Assembly (NCBI GenBank): GCA_019241805.1
Contig: JAFAWL010000440.1
Coordinates: 1-20,433 of the forward strand
DNA: 20,433 bases
Source of the DNA: Actinomycetota bacterium
GTDB lineage: Bacteria; Actinomycetota; Actinomycetes; Mycobacteriales; Jatrophihabitantaceae
Direction: 5' to 3'
In this document: one piece after another, positions 8,474-14,367 of the stretch
Layout: every line of letters starts with the position of its first letter
How positions within the stretch are numbered: the stretch's first letter is position 1
The notes under the pieces: generated by a model
What the model was told of the DNA's origin: nothing
The model's database searches: none
Seen by the model: the letters and a program-made list of their open reading frames with translations, nothing else
Translations under genes and position numbers: made by a program

Positions 8474-9349
8474 GTGAAGGTGCGGATCGCCGTGGGGCTC
8501 GGTGCGGCCGCATTGGGTGCGGACGTGTTCGCCGCGATCGTCACCGCGCTCAAACCGCTGGGTTTCGACTCGCTATGGGTCTCGGACGTCCTCAGCGGTC
8601 CCGGCCCGGACCCGCTGGTCGCATTGGCCACGGCGGCCCAGCTCGACCCGAAGCTCAAGCTGGGAACGACCCTGCTCTTGCCCGGACGCAACGAACTGCG
8701 GCTGGCCAAGTCGTTGGCAAGTCTCGACGTCCTGTCTCGAGGTCGGCTGCTGCTCGTTTTCGTCTCCGGTCGAGCCGGCGGGCCGGAGGGTGACGCCGTC
8801 GGAGTCCCGGTCGCCGAGCGGGGCGCCGCGTTCGAGCGGACGCTTCCACGCCTGCGTGCCTGGTGGGCCGGCGAGCAGGTCGATTCGATCCGGCTATCCC
8901 CGTTGCCGGTGCAGGAGCCCTTGGAGTGCTGGATGGCGGGCCTGGCCGAGGCCACCCTGCGTCGATGCGGGCGGCTCGCCGACGGATGGCTCGGCGCCGG
9001 ATGCAGCCCGGAGCAGGCGGGAGCCGCGAAGGCAATCATCGACGAGGCCGCCGACCGGGCTGGGCGGGTGATCGACCGGGAACACTTCGGGTTGAGCATC
9101 GCCTACTCGCACCGGCAACCGGACGATAAGCAACTGGCCCAGCTTGCGGTGCGTAACCCGGACGCCGATCCACGGCAAGTGATGCCGGTGGGTCACGCGG
9201 CGGTCCACGAGCTGCTAGAGAACTACATCGCGGTCGGCATGTCGAAATTCGTCGTGCGCCCGCCGGTCCCGGATCGCCCCGGGGAAGCGTCCGCCTGGCT
9301 CGACGAACTCAGTGCGCTGGCCAACGCTCTGCTCGATCTGCAAAGCTGA
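8474..9349 (+). CDS. LLM-class (luciferase-like) F420/flavin-dependent oxidoreductase
   Basis: A 291-residue TIM-barrel oxidoreductase. The opening KVRIAVGLG, then GFDSLWVSD, KLGTTLLLPGRN (the strand-3 'G(T)' region), LASLDVLSRGRLLL and ECWMAGLAEATLRRCGRLADGWLG are typical of bacterial LLM proteins, many of which use coenzyme F420 in actinobacteria. It lacks residues that would name a substrate. I chose GTG 8474 because AGGGCAGGA (8461-8469) sits just before it. ATG 8450 and the frame's earlier GTG at 8369 are longer alternatives, but 8369 would abut the divergent gene. The C-terminus ends in a plain helix. Cofactor (F420 or FMN) is undecided. Confidence 0.87.
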   Translation: MKVRIAVGLGAAALGADVFAAIVTALKPLGFDSLWVSDVLSGPGPDPLVALATAAQLDPKLKLGTTLLLPGRNELRLAKSLASLDVLSRGRLLLVFVSGRAGGPEGDAVGVPVAERGAAFERTLPRLRAWWAGEQVDSIRLSPLPVQEPLECWMAGLAEATLRRCGRLADGWLGAGCSPEQAGAAKAIIDEAADRAGRVIDREHFGLSIAYSHRQPDDKQLAQLAVRNPDADPRQVMPVGHAAVHELLENYIAVGMSKFVVRPPVPDRPGEASAWLDELSALANALLDLQS

Positions 9350-9387
9350 TGCCGGTCGCGTAGCAACGGGACCGGCCCCAGCCACAG

Positions 9388-9404
9388 CCTGGTCCGTGAC
9401 CAGG
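9388..9404. terminator. Small hairpin between convergent genes
   Basis: A 7-bp perfect stem (CCTGGTC / GACCAGG) with a 3-nt loop lies between the LLM stop (9349) and the molbindin stop (9414). It is short and lacks a T-tract, so its strength as a terminator is uncertain. Confidence 0.45.
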
Positions 9405-9413
9405 TTCGGCGAC

Positions 9414-9623
9414 TTATTCGACGCCGAGCATGACCTCGGTCGACTTGACCAGTGCGGTCACCTTCTGCCCGACACTGAGCTGCAGCTCTTCGACGGCATC
9501 TTTGGTGATCGAAGCGGTGACCTGCTGGCCGCCGTCGAGGTCGACCTTGACGATCGCCATGACCGAGCCGATGGTGATGTCGGCGACGGTCCCGGTCAGC
9601 TGGTTGCGAGTTGATAGGCGCAT
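9414..9623 (-). CDS. mop: Molbindin (single TOBE/Mop domain)
   Basis: A 69-residue protein that is one complete Mop domain. The signature runs STRNQLTGTV, then GSVMAIVKVDL, GGQQVTASITKDAVEEL and VGQKVTALVKSTEVML. Molbindins form small oligomers that bind molybdate or tungstate and act in storage or homeostasis in the cytoplasm. The ATG start (9623-9621) has a strong ribosome binding site, AGGGGG, five bases upstream on the minus strand (9634-9629). No modABC transporter or ModE-type regulator is in the window, so it appears to be a single-gene unit. It could instead be a TOBE regulatory fragment, but its length equals that of stand-alone molbindins. Confidence 0.92.
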   Translation of the reverse strand: MRLSTRNQLTGTVADITIGSVMAIVKVDLDGGQQVTASITKDAVEELQLSVGQKVTALVKSTEVMLGVE

Positions 9624-9654
9624 TGTTTCCCCCTGTCTGTAAGGCGTTCCTTCG

Positions 9655-9681
9655 ACGATAGGGAAACCGAAACTAGTTTCG
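9655..9681 (-). promoter_or_regulatory. Putative molbindin promoter with palindromic operator
   Basis: On the minus strand TATCGT (9660-9655) fits the TANNNT -10 pattern and lies about 32 nt before the molbindin start codon. A perfect 14-bp palindrome, CGAAACTAGTTTCG, occupies 9668-9681, where the spacer and -35 would be. Nearby (9686-9691) is a further TTCGAA. No good -35 hexamer is visible, consistent with activator dependence or a non-canonical promoter. The regulator is unknown. Confidence 0.5.
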
Positions 9682-9825
9682 AGTCGTTCGAAATCACGGC
9701 AGCCACCCGCACGCGCGGCGTCTCGGAAAGGCCGCCGGAGCGGATTCGGCGCGTTGCCGGGGAGGGCTCGGCGGATGCGGCGACCGGACTCGATTCTGTG
9801 AGCTCGCTAGGTATCCGCAGCTAAT

Positions 9826-9872
9826 CTCGGTTTAACTTGATCGGAAGTATTTTCCAAGTTAAGGTTTCCGAG
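9826..9872 (+). promoter_or_regulatory. Plus-strand promoter overlaid by a dyad
   Basis: TTGATC (9837-9842) and TAAGGT (9860-9865), spaced exactly 17 bp apart, form a good housekeeping-type promoter. The dyad TTAACTTG (9832-9839) / CAAGTTAA (9855-9862) overlaps both hexamers. An outer pair CTCGG (9826-9830) / CCGAG (9868-9872) extends it. The patch is AT-rich against the GC-rich background. The predicted transcription start is near 9871-9873. There is no protein-coding gene downstream on this strand before 11215. Confidence 0.6.
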
Positions 9873-10007
9873 GTCAGGCGGAGACGGATCGCTACACGGG
9901 GGTTGGCGATCAGTCATCCAAGTCGGGGGGCTTCAACTGCTGTCCGTCTGACGCGCGCAAAGGCGCCTTGTCGCTCGTTCGGGGGTTCGACGACAAGGCG
10001 TCTTTGC
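9872..10007 (+). ncRNA. Candidate small RNA, about 135 nt
   Basis: The predicted RNA starts just after the promoter at 9837-9865. A closing stem pairs GTCAGGCGGA (9873-9882) with TCCGTCTGAC (9943-9952): ten pairs, one of them G-U. Inside it, GATCGC (9887-9892) pairs with GCGATC (9906-9911) around a loop containing five G's. A weaker hairpin, CAGT (9911-9914) with ACTG (9936-9939), carries AAG/CTT and a run of six G's in its loop. Four bases after the closing stem begins a 17-bp terminator hairpin. No convincing ORF lies inside. I recognise no Rfam family. The structural parts are seen in the sequence; expression is inferred. Confidence 0.55.
9957..10007. terminator. Strong bidirectional terminator hairpin
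   Basis: Arms 9957-9973 and 9991-10007 pair over 17 positions (16 Watson-Crick and one G-U) around a 17-nt loop. Each arm starts with GCAAAG and ends with CTTTGC or TCTTTGC, so an A-tract and a short T-tract are present in both directions. It begins 24 nt after the ppk2 stop on the minus strand and would also end the candidate small RNA on the plus strand. Confidence 0.8.
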
Positions 10008-10030
10008 ACGTCCCAGCGCGGCGGGGTTCG

Positions 10031-10996
10031 TTAGAGCCGAGGAAACATCCGGTCGGGCCGCTCGCCGCTCTCGAACACCTGGGCGGCCGGTCCGACGATG
10101 TTCCGATCGGGCTTGCCCACTAGCTCGACGTCCTTGTCGCGGTAGTCAAGCGTCGACAACACGTGGCGCAGCGCCCCGATCCGGGCTCGCTTCTTGTCGT
10201 TACTTTTCACGACGGTCCAGGGTGCGTCGGCGGTGTCGGTGTAGAAGAACATCGCCTCCTTGGCCTCCGTGTAGGCGTCCCACTTGTCGAGCGAGGCCAG
10301 GTCCATCGGGCTGAGCTTCCAGCGACGCACCGGATCGACCTGACGGGCCGCGAAGCGCGTTCGTTGCTCGGCCCGGGACACCGAGAACCAGAACTTGAAC
10401 AACGTGATGCCGCTGCGCGCCAGCATCCGTTCGAACTCGGGCGCCTGGCGCATGAACTCGAGGTACTCACTCGGCGTACAAAACTCCATGACTCGTTCGA
10501 CGCCGGCCCGGTTGTACCAGGAGCGGTCGAACATCACGATCTCGCCGGCCGCGGGCAGGTGCGCGACGTAGCGCTGGAAGTACCACTGGGTGAGCTCGCG
10601 CTCCGACGGTTTCTCCAGGGCCACCACTCGGGCGCCGCGCGGATTCAAGTGCTCGGTGAACCGCTTGATGGTGCCGCCCTTCCCGGCGGCGTCCCGGCCT
10701 TCGAAGATCAGCACGAGCTTCTGGCCCGTGTCCCTGACCCAGCTTTGCAATTTCAGCAGTTCGATCTGCAGCGACCGCTTCTGAGCTTCGTATTCCCGTC
10801 GAGTCATCTTCGTGTCGTAGGGGAAACCCTCGCGCCAGCTCTCGACCGGGCTGCCGTCCGGACGACGTAGCACGCGATCGTCGGCGGAGTGAAAGTTCGG
10901 ATCGAGGCTCCAGCCCTCCAGGCCGCTCTGGGTCAGGTCCGGGACTACGTCGTGATTCGACGCCCGACCATCCCTCGAATCCGATGTCGTACTCAT
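10031..10996 (-). CDS. ppk2: Polyphosphate kinase 2 (PPK2 family)
   Basis: A 321-residue single-domain PPK2, which transfers phosphate between polyphosphate and nucleotides (typically making GTP or ATP from the diphosphate). Walker A is GRDAAGKGG (residues 100-108) and the Walker B region is FDRSWYNRAGVE (156-167). The lid segment RRWKLSPMDLASLDKWD follows at about 225-241. About 60 variable N-terminal residues precede the usual FPYDTKMTRREYE start of the domain. The ATG (10996-10994) is preceded by GGGAG five bases upstream. The gene is a single unit, divergent from the transglycosylase gene and ended by the hairpin at 9957-10007. The exact nucleotide preference cannot be read from the sequence. 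Confidence 0.95.
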   Translation of the reverse strand: MSTTSDSRDGRASNHDVVPDLTQSGLEGWSLDPNFHSADDRVLRRPDGSPVESWREGFPYDTKMTRREYEAQKRSLQIELLKLQSWVRDTGQKLVLIFEGRDAAGKGGTIKRFTEHLNPRGARVVALEKPSERELTQWYFQRYVAHLPAAGEIVMFDRSWYNRAGVERVMEFCTPSEYLEFMRQAPEFERMLARSGITLFKFWFSVSRAEQRTRFAARQVDPVRRWKLSPMDLASLDKWDAYTEAKEAMFFYTDTADAPWTVVKSNDKKRARIGALRHVLSTLDYRDKDVELVGKPDRNIVGPAAQVFESGERPDRMFPRL

Positions 10997-11214
10997 GCGT
11001 GCTCCCGTCCGCCGAACCGCCGAACCATCGGTTATGGCCTATCCCAGCGTCCGGTCGGATGTCTAGCTCCGTCATGTCGACGCCACCAGTCGTTCGCATG
11101 ACGGAAAGGACCCGAACAGGCGGTGAAGTCTGCTCGAAAGTCCGGCGACCGAGGGGTGCACGCGGCCCGATCGGGGTTACCGTCGACGGGTCGCCCGCGA
11201 AAGTCCGCGCTGTC

Positions 11215-12405
11215 ATGACCCCCGTATCGCATCGCCGTCCCCCTCGCGTGACCGTGCAACACGCGGTGGTGTTGCTGCTCGCGCTGCTGGTCGCTCTGGG
11301 CTTGGCTACCTCCAGTCGCGGGGATAGTGCCGGGGCGATGGGCAACGCTATGGGGAATCGGAACCGGGCCGCCCCGGCCGCCCTCACCGCAATTCCGCCG
11401 GGCAGCGCCCAGCGTCCCGACTGGGCGTCCGGGCTGGATGCGATGAAGGACGGTCAGAGGCCTCCGCCGGTCGCGGCGGCTTCCCCGCCGGCCAGTCCGC
11501 CGACGGCGTCGGCCTCGTCGCTGGCCGCCGACGGCATCCCGGCGACGGCTCTCGATGCCTATAAGCGAGCGGGCGCGAGCGTCGCCCGGACCGATCCCGG
11601 CTGCGGTCTGCCCTGGTCGCTGCTGGCCGCGATCGGTCGGGTCGAGTCCGATCACGGCCGCTTCCACGGTTCGGTGCTACTCGTCGACGGCACGTCGGTC
11701 CCGCCGGTCATCGGCATTGCCTTGGACGGCACCCGCAGCGCCCTGGTGGCGGACACCGACCACGGGCGGCTCGACGGTGATCCGATCTACGACCACGCTA
11801 TCGGCCCGATGCAGTTCATTCCCGCGACGTGGGCTCGCTACGGTGCGGACGGCAACGGCGACGGCAGAGCCGACGCCTTCAACATCTACGACGCCGCACT
11901 GGCGGCCGGCCGCTACCTGTGCCTAGCCGGCGGCGTGCTCACGGATGAGCCCGGCATGGCGCGCGCCGTGTTCGCCTACAACCACGTGGCATCGTACGTG
12001 AGCGAAGTCCTCGCTCTGCAGCTCGCGTACGCGGGTGGCGTAGCCGCGGTGCTCCCGCCGATGACGTCGCCGCCCGTCTCGCTCGCTCCCTCGGCCAGTG
12101 CGATTCCGCCGGCCACTTCCGCCCCGTCGACCCCTCCGGCCGGCGCGAGGGCGAGCGCGCCGACGACGCCGTCCGGCAGTGCGGTCGCGCCGCCGTCTTG
12201 CTCCAATTCCGTCGCTGCTTCGAGTTCGCCGAACGGCCGCGGACCGAGCACCGGGTCGAACGCAGCCTCGACCCCGGATTCAGCCGGTCCCAGCGCCACA
12301 TCAGCCGATCCGCCGACTGGCCCGACCGGTCCGTCGGCTGATCCGTCTGCCTCTGGTTCGGTCTTGCCCGGCTCGAACGCCGGCGCTGCCCCGAGGTGTT
12401 CGTGA
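11215..12405 (+). CDS. Lytic transglycosylase (SLT_2/MltB-like), signal-anchored
   Basis: A 396-residue cell-wall hydrolase that would cleave peptidoglycan glycan strands outside the membrane. ATG 11215 gives a basic N-terminus followed by a hydrophobic core (AVVLLLALLVALGLAT, about 17-32), a signal peptide or anchor. Earlier in-frame starts would bury this. The catalytic domain follows a Pro/Ala-rich linker: the catalytic Glu is Glu144 in AAIGRVESDHG, followed by GPMQFIPATWARYG, DGNGDGRAD (calcium-loop-like), NIYDAALAAGRYLC and AVFAYNH. The last 110 or so residues are low-complexity Ser/Pro/Ala/Thr, probably a wall-spanning or disordered tail. No Shine-Dalgarno sequence is obvious. It diverges from ppk2 across 218 bp. 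Confidence 0.88.
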   Translation: MTPVSHRRPPRVTVQHAVVLLLALLVALGLATSSRGDSAGAMGNAMGNRNRAAPAALTAIPPGSAQRPDWASGLDAMKDGQRPPPVAAASPPASPPTASASSLAADGIPATALDAYKRAGASVARTDPGCGLPWSLLAAIGRVESDHGRFHGSVLLVDGTSVPPVIGIALDGTRSALVADTDHGRLDGDPIYDHAIGPMQFIPATWARYGADGNGDGRADAFNIYDAALAAGRYLCLAGGVLTDEPGMARAVFAYNHVASYVSEVLALQLAYAGGVAAVLPPMTSPPVSLAPSASAIPPATSAPSTPPAGARASAPTTPSGSAVAPPSCSNSVAASSSPNGRGPSTGSNAASTPDSAGPSATSADPPTGPTGPSADPSASGSVLPGSNAGAAPRCS

Positions 12406-12490
12406 CGGGCTGTTCGTTGGTGGACGGGAGAAGAGCTGGCTGTGAGCGTGGAATTCAATCGTTGACAACTGGGCCGCCCAAGCCCCAGCC

Positions 12491-12546
12491 TTGTCGCGAA
12501 GCCCCGAACGACAGCCCATCCGGGCGACAACGTCGAGCGGGGCTTT
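12491..12546 (+). promoter_or_regulatory. Possible attenuator-like RNA structure or transglycosylase terminator
   Basis: GAAGCCCCG (12498-12506) can pair with CGGGGCTTT (12538-12546): nine pairs, one G-U. Its loop holds a small GCCC/GGGC hairpin (12514-12525), and the right arm ends in TTTCC. A competing stem TTGTCG (12491-12496) / CGACAA (12525-12530) cannot form in the same nested fold. A TTGACA hexamer lies upstream at 12462-12467, but no TANNNT follows at normal spacing. The simplest reading is the terminator of the transglycosylase gene; the competing stem also allows a switch ahead of the small gene at 12618. Confidence 0.4.
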
Positions 12547-12617
12547 CCACTGTTCGAGGCCGCCCTTCGCCGCCGACGGCGTCGCGGAACTGCGCCCTCT
12601 TCGCCTGCTGTTCGCCC

Positions 12618-12869
12618 ATGATCGTCGACGCGTTCATCTCGGGCAGCCAGGCTGAAGCCGTGATCCGTCGTCGCATCTGGGGCGTGCACCTCGTGCACGA
12701 GCATCAGGTGATCGCCGACCTCGTCACGACCGATTCGATGCCGCAGCCCGAGTACCTCGTCGACGGGATCCGCTACGACGTGGACTGGCACACGGTTCCT
12801 TATCTCGATGACGACGGGCGCGTCGGGTGGGACGTGCACGTACATCGGGCCACCGTCGGCGCGGCCTGA
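12618..12869 (+). CDS. Small conserved-looking protein of unknown function, 83 aa
   Basis: I do not recognise a family. The frame from ATG 12618 shows the strong third-position G/C bias of real genes here. The protein is soluble, acidic and rich in His, Asp and Val; it has VHLVHEHQVIADLV early and WDVHVHRA near the end. Between them EYLVDGIRYDVDWHTVPYL contains several aromatic residues, suggesting a compact beta-rich fold. The start has no Shine-Dalgarno sequence. The frame is open further upstream, but that part has noncoding-like composition. It lies 71 nt after a possible structured leader. It precedes the MFS gene on the same strand by 156 nt, so cotranscription is possible but unproven. 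Confidence 0.6.
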   Translation: MIVDAFISGSQAEAVIRRRIWGVHLVHEHQVIADLVTTDSMPQPEYLVDGIRYDVDWHTVPYLDDDGRVGWDVHVHRATVGAA

Positions 12870-12923
12870 CCGACTTTGGGGTCCGGAATTTCACCACGAT
12901 CCGCGTAGATATTGCTACCGGGG

Positions 12924-12953
12924 GTGACGAACCGGCTTTCGACGGGCTAGGTT
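12924..12953 (+). promoter_or_regulatory. Candidate promoter for the second MFS_3 gene
   Basis: GTGACG (12924-12929) and TAGGTT (12948-12953), 18 bp apart, resemble -35 and -10 hexamers. The start site would be near 12960, leaving about 65 nt of leader before ATG 13026. The -35 match is partial. Confidence 0.35.
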
Positions 12954-13025
12954 GAGCCCCTGACGGGCACAACGAGGTGCGCGTCGGGGGAGGGATTCGA
13001 TGTTGCATGTCTGCGTGCTGCCGTC

Positions 13026-14309
13026 ATGAGCGCCTCGGTCGGTGACGGAGCTCCTGTCGCAAGTAGAACCACGCTCACGGCGGGCCGCCGACAGGCGGCG
13101 CTGCCCCGGCCCCGGCCGATGGCCGATCGCGCCTTCCGCTGCATCCTGATCGCAGCGATCCAATCGCTCGTCGGCGACCAGATCGCCCGCGTCGCGTTGA
13201 CGGTGCTGGTCTTCACCTCGACCGGGTCAGCCGCGGCGACCGCCGGCGCGTATGCGCTCACCCTGTTGCCCGGACTGGCCGGGGGAATGCTCGGTCATCT
13301 GGCCGACCGATGGCCGCGAGGCACCTTGATGGTCGGCTGCGATCTGCTGCGCGGGGGACTGCTGCTGCTGGCCGGGCTGTTCGCCTCGAGTCCGGCGATC
13401 GTGTGTTTCGTGCTCGCACTGGTGGTGATGGCCGGCGGACCGTTCCAGTCGGCCGGTGCGTCCGTCGTTGCCGATCGGCTCAGCGGTGAAGCCTTCCGAT
13501 CAGCGAACACCCTGCGCCAGATCTGCATACAGAGCGCGCAGGTGATCGGCTTCGGTGTCGGCGGGGTCGTGGTCTCGGCGGTCGGGGCCCGATCCGGGCT
13601 GTTGATCGATGCGCTGAGCTTCTTCGTGTCGGCCGCGATCGTCCACTTCGGCATCGGACGGCAGCCGCGCGATGATTCCGCCCACGACTCCAAGCGGTCG
13701 TTTCGCGCGGGGCTTCGCGCCGTCCTCGCCGATCAGGGTCAACGCGTGCGGCTCGGAGTGTTCTGCCTGCTCGGCTTCTGGATCGTGCCGGAGGGCCTGG
13801 CCGGCCCGTATGCCGCCTCGGTCGGCGGCGGATCGGTTCGTATCGGGGTGCTGCTGACGGCCGTACCGGCCGGCTTCGCGGTCGGTTCGCTGGTCTTCAA
13901 GCAACTTAGCTCGGCGCGCATCAGCCGTCGGGCGGTGGCACCGCTGGCGGTGTTCGCCGGACTACCCATGATCGCGCTGGTGGGCACGCCGCCACTGCCG
14001 GTCGCGGTCGTGCTTCTGATGCTGAGCGGGATCGGTACCAGCGCCTTCGCCATCGCGCTGACCGAATACATCGAGACCGCTCCGAGCGCCAACCGTGGTC
14101 AGGCGGTCGGAGTCTCGCAGTCGGTCGGGCTATTGGTCCAGGGCGTGGGCGTGATCGTGGGGGGCGCGCTGGCCGAGGGCATCGGCCCCGGACGAACCCT
14201 CGCCCTCGCCGGCCTCGCGGCCTCGGTCGTCGCCTTGCCGGTCGCCCGGGCCCGGATTCGCTGGCTCAGGCGGGAATCCCCGCAGATGCCGGCAACAGTG
14301 GTGGTTTGA
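13026..14309 (+). CDS. MFS transporter, MFS_3 family
   Basis: A 427-residue membrane protein with about 35 basic residues before the first helix and roughly twelve hydrophobic segments. Motif A is present as GMLGHLADRWPRG (about 86-98), and the SLVGDQIARVALTVLVF start of the transport domain is typical of MFS_3 (EntS-like) exporters. It differs clearly from the MFS_3 protein at 190-1548, for example in lacking the GGPRLGDVRAG segment, so the two are not recent copies. The substrate is unknown. ATG 13026 is assumed; no ribosome binding site is seen. The gene converges on the membrane-protein gene at 14368 with 58 bp between stops. Confidence 0.86.
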   Translation: MSASVGDGAPVASRTTLTAGRRQAALPRPRPMADRAFRCILIAAIQSLVGDQIARVALTVLVFTSTGSAAATAGAYALTLLPGLAGGMLGHLADRWPRGTLMVGCDLLRGGLLLLAGLFASSPAIVCFVLALVVMAGGPFQSAGASVVADRLSGEAFRSANTLRQICIQSAQVIGFGVGGVVVSAVGARSGLLIDALSFFVSAAIVHFGIGRQPRDDSAHDSKRSFRAGLRAVLADQGQRVRLGVFCLLGFWIVPEGLAGPYAASVGGGSVRIGVLLTAVPAGFAVGSLVFKQLSSARISRRAVAPLAVFAGLPMIALVGTPPLPVAVVLLMLSGIGTSAFAIALTEYIETAPSANRGQAVGVSQSVGLLVQGVGVIVGGALAEGIGPGRTLALAGLAASVVALPVARARIRWLRRESPQMPATVVV

Positions 14310-14367
14310 GCGCGTGCGAATCGTCGTTACCGGGACGAACCGGGCCCGGCGGCTAGCATCAGGGCGA

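Noticed and set aside
9974..9995. GGGTTCGA resembling a tRNA T-loop
   Set aside because: It is the loop of the terminator hairpin; no acceptor, D or anticodon arms can be drawn around it.
9837..10034. 65-residue plus-strand frame in the gene-free region
   Set aside because: It would begin at a TTG inside the -35 element, upstream of the predicted transcription start, has no ribosome binding site, and its Arg/Ser-rich product resembles noncoding sequence.
11000..11214. Possible cyclic di-AMP (ydaO-type) riboswitch ahead of the cell-wall hydrolase
   Set aside because: Such riboswitches often precede actinobacterial wall hydrolases, but the conserved core segments are not found. Only a 10-bp direct repeat, CGAAAGTCCG (11135 and 11198), is visible.
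10467..11387. 306-residue minus-strand frame overlapping ppk2
   Set aside because: It is the out-of-frame shadow of ppk2; its extension upstream crosses the divergent promoter region and the transglycosylase start.
11976..12845. 289-residue minus-strand open frame over the transglycosylase tail and small gene
   Set aside because: It runs antisense to better-supported plus-strand genes, has low-complexity composition and no recognisable motif.
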